Assembly (NCBI GenBank): GCA_023213395.1
Contig: CM041465.1
Span: 3,348,001 to 3,412,000, forward strand
Direction of reading: 5' to 3'
Source of the DNA: Cycas panzhihuaensis
Lineage: Eukaryota > Cycadophyta
DNA length: 64,000 nucleotides
Part shown: piece by piece, positions 22,180 through 34,364 of the stretch
Layout: every line of letters starts with the position of its first letter
Position numbering within the stretch: position 1 is the first letter of the stretch
The notes under the pieces: generated by a model
The model's input: the letters and a program-made list of their open reading frames with translations, nothing else
Told to the model about the DNA's origin: nothing
The model's database searches: none
Position numbers and translations under genes: made by a program

Positions 22180-25100
22180 ATCAGCTTAAACAGTAAAAGA
22201 TATGGTGATATGTAACAAGTGAATTTAAAAAACCAAAAGAAACAACTTCAGAAAGCTATTGGTATATCTGATGAACTCTGATTCAGCCCTAGGCACCATG
22301 TTGAACTCACTTTCACTAGAAATCAGTCGGTAGTTCTCTGAAATAGATGATCTAGCCACTATTTAGAATACTCTTAAGGAGAAATATGATAAAGTCAACA
22401 CATATCAATTGACTTTCCTAGAACATCAATTGTATGACCTTAATTATAATGTTTTTTCCAAAGTCGAAGACTTTTTATCTAAAACTCAACTAATCAATAA
22501 AGACCTAGGTAACTGTATTAAAACCAAAACTAAAGTAGGTGATGATGAACAAATAGTCACACATGCTAAAGATGACGATACGCTCATTCGTCTTGGAATA
22601 AACAAACTACCAAAACATTTTAATTTTTTCAAGATCGCCAGATAACAAGCTGGTAATCCTCTTATAAATTTTAATCAGTTGACAAACCAACTGATAGAAC
22701 ATCAAACGATGTTAATTCAAACAGGAATATTGAAAGATCCTTCTTAGGCTTTGTTTTCCAAAACTATGTCTCAAAATAAAATCAAATATTAGAATAACTT
22801 CAACAGTAATCCAAAATTCCATAAACCTTATAGAGGTTCACCTCCTAACTCTCAAAACAATAATAAGTATTCTGGTCCACCTAAATATCAGAATACTTCT
22901 AATTAGTCTTTTTCAAATCGAAACACTATTAATCCTTCTCAGAGCATTAGTTGTGCCTGCTGCCATAAAAAATGCCACGCTATTGATATCTGTAAAAGTA
23001 GAATAGCTTTAGAAGCATGGAAAGTTTCTAAGGGATTGCAAACCCAACCACAATCCCGACCATAAAACTGACCACAATCTCATAATCATTCTTTAACGGT
23101 AACAACTTCTGTATTTGTTGCTCCAACTAATTAATCACCTTAATGGATCCTTGACTCTGGTGCATCCCATCACATGACATGACACCAAAAACATTTATCC
23201 ACTTATCAATCTGATACTAACTTTGAAGAAGAGATTTCTTTTGGAAGTAGAACTCAACTCAAAGTAAAAGGATCAGGTGATGTTACTTCAAAAGACAGTT
23301 CAATCAAGGATGTCTTCTACATTCCTAGTTTATTACCAAACCTTCTCTCTATTTACCAAATTTTCCAGAAAGATCTTATTGTCAAATTCTGTAAAGATAA
23401 ATTTATTATTAAAGAACCATTAAATAAATTCAAACCTATTACCTCTAGACCCGTTGATCATAGTACATGTCTCTATAGTTTAATGAGTTTATAAAATAAC
23501 AAAACAAAACCCTTTAGTGCATTTATAGCCAAATCTAACCCAACTAATAAACTATGGCATGCACGATTTGGCCATACTAGTTATGACAAACTTCAATACC
23601 TGAAAAGATATGATATGGTTCATAGTCTTCCACCTTTAAATATTGTTTATGGTGTCTGTGAAGCCTGCGTAATAAGTAAGAAACACATGGATCCTTTTCC
23701 ACATCTGACTCAATTTAGAGCAAAAGTTCCACTTGAACTTGTTCACTCTAATATATATGGATCGTTCCATATAACTTCTTATTCTAGCTATCGTTATTTT
23801 GTCATGTTTATTGATGATTTTTCAAGAAAATGTTGGGTGTACACACTCAAGACTCATAATTAAGTATTTGACATCTTCACTGAATTCAAAACACTTGTAG
23901 AAAATCAATCAAATTTAAAAATTAAAATTTTCAGATCTAATAATACCAAAGAATACTTAAGTGACAAATTCACTTCCTTTTGTAAGAAGCACAGAATCCA
24001 ATTTCAGCATTCTATTCCTATACTCCTCAACAAAATAGTGTCGTTGAATGCAAAAATCGTACTCTTATTAAAATAACTTATTGCATGTTATATGCAAAGA
24101 GTCTTGACTTAAAATTATGGGCAGAAGCAATTGTCTGCTCCAACTATCTTTTAAATCATTTACCTAATAAATGTTTACAAAACATTACACCAGAACAAAA
24201 GTGGTCTAGATGAAAACCCTCAGTTAATCATTTGAGAATTTTTAGAAGTATTACGTGGGGACATATTCCCAAAGAAAAATATAAGAAACTAGATCCCAAA
24301 AGTCAAAAATATATCTTCATTAGATACAGTGAAGAAAATAAAGCTTACAGACTTTTGGATCTAATCACACATCAAATCTCAATCCTGCGTGATGTAATAT
24401 TTGATGAAGAAGGATCTTCTTCAACCTTTACTTAAGTAGAACTTCCGATTGAGAATCTGTTAACCAACACCTATTTGGTTGGCCCCTCAGAAAAATAAGT
24501 TGACCCTGAAACAATAGAATCCCTATCCATACAAGTCCAAAATTGGACTTTATCTGAATTAATCGTAATAGATTCTTCTTCTCAAGTTAGTTATTCTCAA
24601 GATTATTCTCAACCTATGACTACAAAAATAATTATAAACAAATAGCCCGTATGGGCAAAGAAAATACTTTCTGATGCTGAATCTGATGTAGGTAATCCTT
24701 TAGATACTAAGAGAACACGCGCTCAAAAATTATATGCTAATATACTTTAATGGCTAAAATAATAGACAACAATGATCCTAAAACCTTTAAACAAGCTAGT
24801 AACAATCATGTATGTCATGAATCTATGCAAGTTGAATTTGATGCTTTAAACAAGAATTCAACTGGGGATCTTATACCACTTCCACTATGAAAAAATATAG
24901 TTGATTATTAATAGGTTTATCAAACCAAATACAATTCAACAGGTGTAGTTGAAAAACATAAAGCTCACCTAGTTACAAAAGGATTTTCTCAAATCGATGG
25001 TATAGACTATAATGAAACTTTTACACCTATTGTAAATATGAATATCATTAAAACTATTATTGCTCTAGTAGCTAAATTTAGTTGGGAAGTCTATCAAATG

Positions 25101-26271
25101 GATGTCAAGAGTGCATTTCTAAATGGTGATCTTGAAGAAGAAATCTATATGACTCAACCACTTGGTTTTATTGACAATCCTAATTTAGTTTGTAAACTAA
25201 AGAAATCAATCTATGGATTAAAAGAAGCTCATCGAGCTTGGTACACAAAAGTTGATGATTATATAATTCAAATTGGATACACTAGATGTATTAGTAATCA
25301 AAATCTGTATTTCAAATGTGAAAATGAGAATATTATCATTTTAATCATGTATATTGATAATATCATCATCACTAGATCATTAACTAACAACATTCATCAA
25401 CTAAAAATAACCTTGATGAATAAATTCAAAATGACCGATCTAGGTCTTTTACATTATTTTCTTAGATTACAAATTTACTAATATAATTAAAAAATAATTA
25501 TATCCTAACCAAAATATAATTTAGACCTAATCAAATAGTTTAATATGGAAAATGCTAAACTAATTTCTAATCCTTTACAATCAGGAGTAAAATTATCTAC
25601 TGATTGTTCCACACCCTTGTATGATCCAACTTTATATAGGCAGCTTATTGGCAGTCTTATTTATTTAACTCATACTCAACTTGATATATCTTATGTTATT
25701 GCTTTATGTTTGCGTTATATGCAAAATCCACATGAATCACACTGGAAAGCTACTAAATATATTCTTTGATATCTTCAAAATACTATTTTTTATGGACTAA
25801 CTTATAATTCTTGCAGTAAACCTCTAACCTTAACAGGGTATACTGATTCAGATTGGGCAGGCGACACAAATGACCGTAAGTCCATAATAGGTATGTATTT
25901 TTTTTAGATTCCTCATCCATCATATGGTCTAGTAAAAAAATGTAGGCTTTAGCTCTATCAACAACTAAAGCTAAATATTGAGCACTCATTGAAGCAAGCA
26001 AAGAAGCACTTTGGCTCAAATCTCTTCTAAATAAAATTGGACAGTTTTCTAACTATTCTATAGAACTTAAAGTTAATAATCAATGTGCTATTACTATTGC
26101 TACAAATCCAGTTGCTCATTCTAGAACTAAACACATAGAATTGTATCAATATTTTATTCGTAATCTTATTACTGATAATATTGTTCATTTATCTTATTGT
26201 CCTACAAATCTACAAGTTGTTGATATCCTTACCAAGTCTTTGACTGAAGTCAAGTTTTTAAACCTATAAGA
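22180..26271 (+). pseudogene. copia gag-pol of element C, degenerate
   Basis: Gag: LTFLEHQLYDLNYNVFSKVE and a CCHC knuckle CACCHKKCHAIDIC near 22955-22996. Protease: WILDSGASHHMT near 23145. Integrase: LWHARFGHTSYDKLQYL, GVCEACVISKK, VMFIDDFSRKCWVYTLK and YTPQQNSVVECKNRTLI near 24010. RT: QMDVKSAFLNGDLEEEIYMT near 25100 and YIDNIIITRS near 25350, where the usual YVDD has lost its second Asp. RNase H: YTDSDWAGDTNDRKSI near 25845 and a C-terminal DILTKSLTEVKF. Many stops (for example TAG 25943 and TGA 25979) and at least one frameshift in integrase make it non-functional. Confidence 0.93.
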
Positions 26272-26366
26272 TTTGTTAAAGATAAAAGCAGTCTCTATCA
26301 AAGGGGAATCAACATGATGAAGACCTTCTTTTTCTATATTGTATAAAAGCTAACATTAAAGGGGGA

Positions 26367-26843
26367 TGTTAGGAAATGTTAGGAATATTAATGTTGGTTT
26401 TATATTCATGTTAGTTTTATGTTAATGTTACTTTTATGTCACATGTGTAAAAGTAAATTTAAGTGATGTAAAGATTCTTTTTAATAAGCTAATGTCAATT
26501 ATTAATTCTTAATATAAAGGTCGTTGAAATGTACAATTGCCCATTTCAACGAACCTCTCTTTCTATAGATAGTCTCTCCTAGATTCTAGGAATAAGTTTT
26601 GAGAATCTAGGAGGTTATCATAAGCCTGTTTCAAAAGCTGGTTTACATATGTAGAGGGTATTCGTACAAGGTTTCTTGTAAATTTTTTAAGTCAATAAAA
26701 TATTAGATTAGTGAGGTGGTTTTTCTTCTCCAGAAGGGGTTTTCCACCTGTCAAAATACTGTGTACATGTGCAATGTCTAATTTCACTTGTATATGTTAA
26801 TTTCTTTGATCATGTGACATTATGCATGCTACCTATTCTCATA
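26367..26843 (+). repeat. 3' LTR of element C (477 bp)
   Basis: It starts TGTTAGGAAATGTTAGG after the purine run AAAGGGGGA, with a 10-base duplication at the start, and ends CTCATA (CA has become TA), followed by the TGGTC target duplication. Confidence 0.9.
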
Positions 26844-26848
26844 TGGTC

Positions 26849-27640
26849 TAAGTATCAAAGCTCTCATATCTTCTAAATAAGGTCTCAAGGAGTCTTGTCG
26901 AGAGTTTTCTAAGAGGTTTCAAGATTTAATCTTTGTCTCCAAGTGTGAATATCATAATAGTGTTCTTATTGAATTTTTCTTAAATGCTTTTAGGCCACAA
27001 CTTCACCTTGAAGTATTGAGGATGAATCCTACCTCTTATGAAGATACTCTTAATAAGGCTCTTACTTTTGAGACATTTGAGATTCAAGTTAGTCTCAAAT
27101 CTACACTTAAGTCATTCACACAAAACTCTAATAAAGTGGAATCTTCTAAACTAATCATATAAGAAAAGTTATTAGACCTAATTAATTTGTGTACTAGAAT
27201 GTAAGTTAGATAACACTACAAATATTAAAAATATATAATAAGAGGATATATCTAGAACTGTTACTCTTATTGAAAGATGAGTCCTTCCAGTCGAAGGTTA
27301 TATTAGAAGGTGATGCTCTTTTAATTGGATGAAGTCTCATTTTGATGATGAGTGTTGAACTCTTTATAAGATAAAGTTTCAAGCCAGTCATTGCACTCTA
27401 AATCAATCCAAATCCAACTTAGATCAACCTACTCATAACAATAATAATAAGAAACAATAACAGAGATAAAATAATAATAATAACTAGCCTAAATTTAATA
27501 CTCTTACATCCTCTCAATCTTCCAAAGAAGAGAATGCTTTGCCCAATAATGAGTAAATTATTCCTTCCAAAGAAGAGAATGCTTTGCCCAATAATGAGTA
27601 AATTATTCCTTCCAAAGAAGAGCTTCCACTCAATGATAAA
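26849..27640 (+). pseudogene. Element D gag, 3' part, downstream of the copia insertion
   Basis: It resumes the gag interrupted at 19481: LSIKALISSK, a stop, GLKESCREFSKRFQDLIF, then LNAFRPQLHLEVLRMNPTSY and LTFETFEIQVSLKS. Element B has the matching stretch SGMKSLLLLKQGHDEMNHDF and VNALRPEVHVEVLKMG. A degenerate C-terminus with a 45-bp repeat follows. No pol domain was found after it. Confidence 0.78.
27521..27624. repeat. 45-bp tandem repeat in the gag tail of element D
   Basis: TCCAAAGAAG recurs at 27521, 27566 and 27611, giving two full copies and a partial third. The unit is a multiple of three, so it adds 15 codons per copy in the gag frame. Confidence 0.9.
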
Positions 27641-30600
27641 AGGAAATGAATAATTAGTTTATTTATCCTTCCATATCTTTCCAAAAAATAAATCCTTTAT
27701 CTTGCAACCAAACAATTCTCTTTAAATAAGATCTTCCTTGCACTACTATAAGAAAGTAGATAATTACTTAAAGTTCCTACTCCTGACCCATTCCACAATG
27801 AAGATAAACTATGACTCATACTCTGTAATGAGGATAAACTATGACATAGACTCCCAAATAAGTTAAAATTATCACTCATACTCCATAATGAGTATAAACT
27901 ATAACACACATATCATTCTTCACTTTGACTATTATTTGATCTCTCATAATCCCTATAGTATATGATTGCCTAAACTACTCAACTATATCCTACCATTTAT
28001 CATATTCACATATGTTTGTGTCCTTGACCTAAATTAGAAATTTACATCTAATTAGTACTCTAAAATTTTTTGTGGTTTGGTCTAATAGGATAACACTTTG
28101 GTCATATTAGGCTTTATATTCTATTAAATGCTCACGCAGCCAAATATATAACTTTGAATAGATAAATCTCTTCTTAATCATACTCAAAAGTAACTCTCAC
28201 ATCTTAAGTCCCTTACACTAGATCATATAAGATGCGATTATCATTCTATTTATAGATTTAGTGGTGGACTGGTTTTCTTTAAGTCTCACATATCCATTTA
28301 TTAAATCAAATATTTGGATCACAAAAAATAATATCACAAAAAAATTGATTTAAGAAAAAGGAAAAAAAAAATCTCTTACATATATTCTCAATATATTGAT
28401 GAGTTCATCGGTGATTTGGTCATGAGTTTCACCTAGTCATTCATGGAATCTTCAATCTCTGTTCACACATATTATCAACTTCTCTATAGGTTCCATAGTA
28501 ATTGGCTCCATAAATCTTATAGTGCCATTTGTTGAACCATAGACTTATTCGATTATACAAATACATAATCTTAACTGATGGATTCAGTTGTGACCAGTTC
28601 ACCCTAGCTTTATATTATCATTTACTAAATTAGAGGTTTGATTGGTGTACAAAAGATGTTATAGCTATATGGAGCAAGATTATGAAATCATCATTCTTAG
28701 GTGTCATAACCTAGCTTGATTTTTACCAAGACATAGAGCTTCAACATCACTAATTTTTTCTCCATGTTAACTAATTCTTGCACTCTCCCATATCCATTAG
28801 ATTATTCTCTCTAATATAAGTCTTAGATTTCTAGTTTCTTTTATGGCATTATTCACTCACGAATGGGGGGAAACTAAAGAAATCATGGTCCTTCTATACA
28901 TGATTGAATTACTTGATATTACACTAGTAATATTATATTAGTACGAGGTTGTTCATACCTTTGTTATTTTCAATAGTCTCTAAAATAGTAAAATATTTTG
29001 GAACTTATTTATAAAACTAAGTATTATAGATTATGTTAGGCAAACTATGGTACTCATGTCATTTTGGACCATGGAAAAAAAGAAAAAAATGCTTATTTTA
29101 ACATGAGGAATGCAAGAATGCACCATTAAAGGATTACATATGGGAACACATACCAAAAAATAGTGAAGAAAGCCAAGAAACAAATCTTAGGGAATGTATA
29201 TAAGGATATGTTCCTAAAAGGAACGTACAAAGACATGAATGTGTATAGAGCATATAGAAGACAAAGCATATAACACACACCTAAAATCAAGTTATATGTT
29301 CCATACATGATAACATCACTAGTGGGCATATGTATGTATGGTTATATAGACAGAATGTATGGTAATTAATTAATTAGTACGAGAAATTAAGGTGAAAATA
29401 TATTATAAAAATGAATGGTTGTGGCTATAAGTCATAACTATTCCTCTAAAAGGCATGTAATTTAGTATTTATTGAGGATTGTTCCACCATTTTGGTATGA
29501 GAGCCAAGTTATTCATTCTATAACATGTTCTCAAGGGTGAGAGTTAAGTTATTCATTCCTATGTCATCTACTCTGGTATGGGAGCTAAGCTATTTATCTA
29601 ATAATATATTCCCAAGTGTATAGGAATAATTTTTGAAGTATATATTATGATTCATGCTAGAACAAATATAAGATGCATCCATTTTTAGTGATATAAGAAA
29701 ATTAACAATGATATTACTTAATATAATAATGAGTTATATGGAATACTAAGTATCTTATGCATATTGATTATTTCATGGTAAATCTATGTTGGATTACTGA
29801 TTGATATATGGCATAATGATGAGGTTATAATAATTATATAAGTAAATGATAACATGACTATGTTGACCAAGCCCTCATTAGATTATTAGCTAGTGACCCC
29901 TTGGTAAGTGTATTCTCATAAGAGAAGTGAGACTGAAGTTAATAAATTTAATTCCTAATATGTCACTCATACAAAACCTTAGCAAGTTATAGATATAATA
30001 TTTGTAATATTATATAAAAAAACATAGGATATGATATTAGCAAAGTCCACTCTTTATTATATAAACTCCACCAAGTTCCATTACCAAGGATATAAGTTGT
30101 TTTCTTAACTTTAGGTCTTTCCTAAAAATCTAAGAAATCAAGCATAATTTTACTCTCAATAGTTAGATATGCATTAGATTGCATATTGTTATTTATTATT
30201 TGCTTGATGTTACATTTGATTATTTACATTTACCTATCATCTTTCTTGTTATTATGTGTGATTGAGCATCTACTTGGTTTATTACTTTTGTATATTACAC
30301 TCTTTTGTTAATGATAGTATGGGATCTATTCTCTATAACACCCCTTTCCTTATAGAGACAATATTATGGGTTGCCCCTCTTGTTGTTATGATATATATGG
30401 CATAGTTTCTTTATTATAAAATATCTTGATTGCCATTGTTTCTCATAGACTGCCATTATTTTACACACCTAATTTTTTACTATTATTTCATTCTTTATTA
30501 ACTCCTTTAAGTGTACATCTCAACTTGACATGAGCTTATTTCCCTCTTAGAAATTTATCTTAGATAACACAAATATTTTTTATATACTTTTATCTTCTTC

Positions 30601-31879
30601 TTTTTTTTAATTCATATTAAATATAATTATTATTCTCACCTATGTTATTGTGTGGATCTCCTTGAATATATATGAATCTAGTGGTCATGGGACAAAAATA
30701 GATATTGTATAAGGAAGTTATATCTTTTTAATGATTTTGTCTTCTCCCAATAGTCTACTCTAGTGATCCTCGAGGCGAACCTCGTAATATCCCTAAAAAA
30801 TAACATAATTAGTACCCATTGGTCTAAAAAATTGATTTTGTAATATATTATTTTTTTTGCCTCTCTCTGTCTTCTTTATTTTTATTATAAATACCTTCAT
30901 TATATTCTCTTTTAGTTGATTATGATATCTACTTTTTAGTTGAGATGAAGTCATGCTAGCACCATTTCTCTGCTTATTAACACTCAAGTAAGGTGTTTAG
31001 AATCACTTTTATTATGGAATCAACATCAATAGATTTGGTTTAATCTCTCTTTCAAACATTTTAATTCATTTATTTTATCCACATATTTCATTTCGTTTGC
31101 ATTTATTTCTTTCTTACTTATTTTTCTCTCATTGCTTTGGAGAAATTAGTCAAGTAGATTGCATACAAATAAATATATGCATACTATTATATACACATAC
31201 AAAAATAAATACAAATAGAAATTTGTATCCCTTATGCTAAGGCAATTCTAGTTGCTCTTTATATAGGTTTATACTAGTTTATCTAATATTCAATAGTCGC
31301 TTGGTAGTTTCCCTTTGTGATATTGTCTTGCAAGTAGAAGGAAGGAAATGGATCACTTAAGTGCTTCAATGAGGACAAGCACCTATTAAGTAGATACACA
31401 CCATTAAATGTTAAACCTAGTAAGAGTTTCTTTTATGTCATATTTAATTTATTTTAGGTAAAAGAGAAGAATTTATTTATGTTATGAATTAAAGAATCTT
31501 TCCTTATTGAAAGTCACACAAACTCTTACAAACTTTCATCACTTGTAGGATATATGTTACATGTAATATGATATTTATCTCTTTTCTTTAGATATATCTC
31601 GACTCTAAGTGTTATATTAACTAGGAGAAGTAGAACCCCCCACCACTAAGAAAATACTACCTGCAACCAAAGAGGGCTATGGAGTGCTTCTCAACCTACA
31701 AAGTTAGTTGAAAGTAAAAGTAGCATGATATCTATGAAATATTGAATATATACTAGAAACTTATAAGCATGAAATTATTCTGTGTGAGTTTTAATAACTA
31801 AAAGGACTTAGATATAGAAAGTCATCACCATAAATGAGCCTCAAATGATCTAAAGAGCTCTCCAAAATCTAGTGGATAC
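27641..31879. other. AT-rich DNA, probably remnants of element D and older repeats
   Basis: Around 27770-27910 three to four diverged units of the type ACTCATACTC..AATGAGTATAAACTAT occur, like the repeats found after integrase in element E, so this may be element D's 3' untranslated part with pol deleted. At 29496-29632 about three diverged units of some 52 bases contain GAGAGCCAAGTTATTCATT-like words. No gene or LTR pair was recognised in the rest. Confidence 0.35.
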
Positions 31880-34203
31880 TATTTCTTAGCTTCTAGGAAT
31901 GACGTGGATATAGCAATGAATAGGTAAGTACGTGTATGCTTTGTAGCTCTTTTTATACTTTATTGACTTAAATTGATATGATGTATGGCTTGTTTACTTG
32001 TTTGGTTATTTATCCTTGACCTCTTCTTATCGATGACAAGTATGACTTCAGTCTATGATAATTTAGTCCACCTATTGGGCTCTTTGGGTTGGGAAAGATA
32101 TCATTCCCCCCTAGTTCTAACTTTGTTTTCTTTTTATTTGGACCCATCGAGCCTTTTTTTACACTTTTCCCATATATGATTGACTACACCCTTGTTTATG
32201 ATCTTTTATTTGTGAGTTTTTGACTAAGTTATAGAGTTATTTTGCTTGAAAAACTAAACTATTACCATATCACTTTATTTTATGTCTGTAATAATGGTAC
32301 TGTGAAGTACTTTGTAGTATTACAAATATATTTGTAGTATGACTATCACCTACCTAGATTTAGGATTTTTAGTAATAGTCAGCTCATAAATGACATTTTG
32401 TTAAACTGAGATAGATCACATTTGAGAGGTCAGCCCTTATTAGAGTTGGGAGGTCCAAAACACCTAAATTCTTATCAAATCTTATTCTTCCCAAGTTAAT
32501 TTCATTAAACCATGAGAAAAACTCATGGTTTTAGGTTGATGGTTTCCCCTACATTATGGGCAGAAAACCACTTAACCCTCACCTTACCATTTTCTATTTG
32601 ATCCCCTCATTTTTCCATTGGAAAGGGATGAGACCTTGAGATTGTGTTACCATACCATTCTTCTATTGAAATTTTCTTAGAATTTTGGAAACTTACCCAT
32701 CCTACTAGTATACCATTGGAGTTAAAAACATCATATTAAGAGTAAATTAGAGGACCTTGAAGGAAAGGATTAAAGCCATTAGCCACCTAATCTCCTAAAG
32801 ATGAAGGTAATCATTTCTTACATTTACCAATGGTTATTTCTCTTAACTTCATCTTTACCATTTTCATGCCATATTTGTATGATTGAATGATAGGCTTAGC
32901 TAGTAGTTTATCTTTATGTTTCATAGATTTCTTGTGCCATTGGTAATAGTTTCCTTAAATTTTTTTTTTTTTTGCTCTCCCTCTTTGGTGTTTGGAAGTT
33001 GTTAGGGAAATAATACCTAAGTACACTTAGGGAACATATATTATATTAGAGAATGGTAGTCATTATGAGGCACCTCCACCAATCTTATTTACCTTATTTC
33101 ATAATGCAAATCTAGCATCTTGATTATTGTAGGAGTTTGATTAGTATTGTTTGGGAGATATGTAAGAAGGAAGAAAGGCCTACGAGATTATTAAACAATG
33201 CATTTCTCTTCAAGTAATTCCTAGCTACCTTTCATTTTAGCCATAGTTTTGAGGAGGTAAGGCCAATGCTTTATTGTTATTTTTTTCTTTATTTCTCATC
33301 TTTTATCATTCTTTTTCTTCATCATAGCATATCCAACAAACATAAATGCTGTTAGATTTTCTCTAAAATTGGTTAGTAGTATTCTTGTTTATTTTTCACT
33401 CTTTCAGAGGTGTTCTCAATATGTAGAAAGAGACATGGGCTACTAATGATCATCATACAACTAGGTATGCACCCTTGAATTTTAATTTGTCATTATTCGC
33501 TTTATTTAAAAAGAAAAAGAAAGAACAAAAAAAAAAAGAAAAGAGAAAGGGAAAAAAAAGAGAAACACAATGATTTTGTAGAAAAGGAGAGGGTAGAAAA
33601 GGAAAGTAGCCTAGATTATTCATTCACTCTCCATCCGTCCTTTTTTCCCCTTTTTGTTTCACCCTTAGAAAAAGGGAAAAAAAGAAAAAAAAGGAAGAAA
33701 AAGAACATTCTTTCCTTTTCTTTAGTATTTCCTTTGTATTCTAGCATTTATATTACACCCACCATAAGAGTAGGGGGTTAGTTTCTTTATATTTATATGT
33801 GACAAAACCTAGGATGTGAGGAGGGACCACCCATTGTAAGTCCTAAATCTATAAGAGGAAATTGTAATACTCCTTAGGGAACATTATTTTCATTGAAGTC
33901 AAATGCCATGCAGTTGCATTATAGGAATGCGATTTATTCCCTCTATAGACGACCATAGGTTTAACTTAGGGAACCAACTCACTCACTCTCTCATATATAT
34001 GCATACCCATCTATTCCCTTAGTTTAGCTTCCTTCAAAGGGACTACCTTTAAAACCCCCTTGTAGCATGTATTCACGTAACACATAGGCACTCAGAGTGG
34101 GCATTGTAAGGATTTATACATATTTGTTAAAGTCATATACCGTAGGCTAATCATGTAGGTAAAAGTGTTAGTCCACCTTTCCCCCACCTTCTAATACATT
34201 TCA
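31880..34203 (+). repeat. 5' LTR of element E (about 2.3 kb)
   Basis: It starts TATTTCTTAGCTTCTAGG (TG has become TA) and ends TTTCA. The segment 31880-32475 is similar throughout to 55496-56148. Purine-rich low-complexity stretches lie at 33490-33580 and 33660-33710. A short ORF at 31985-32179 lies in the LTR and has no matching protein. Confidence 0.8.
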
Positions 34204-34204
34204 C

Positions 34205-34222
34205 TAGCAACCATACTAGGGA
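34205..34222 (+). other. Primer binding site of element E, decayed
   Basis: TAGCAACCATACTAGGGA aligns with element B's TGGCGACCATACTGGGGA; all three differences are G to A. It sits one base after the LTR end, exactly as in B. Confidence 0.7.
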
Positions 34223-34364
34223 CTCACCAATAGGACTGTCTTTAGAGTCTTTTAAGCACTCCCATCTCTCTTTAACTACCTTGAGTTTTGTTTAAGGTGT
34301 TTTGATTCCATTACATTACATAATCAACCCATTCGTTCATTCAAATAGACCTATTGACTTGTAT

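Larger units (their letters stand above)
19482..26843 (+). mobile_element. Element C: full-length Ty1/copia retrotransposon, 7.36 kb
   Basis: 5' LTR 19482-20058, PBS 20059-20069, a 2-kb leader with antisense gene-like sequence, gag-pol 22180-26271, polypurine tract 26358-26366, 3' LTR 26367-26843. The 5-bp target duplication TGGTC flanks it exactly (19477-19481 and 26844-26848). It sits inside the gag of element D in the same orientation. All coding domains are present in copia order (integrase before RT) but broken by stops. Confidence 0.93.
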
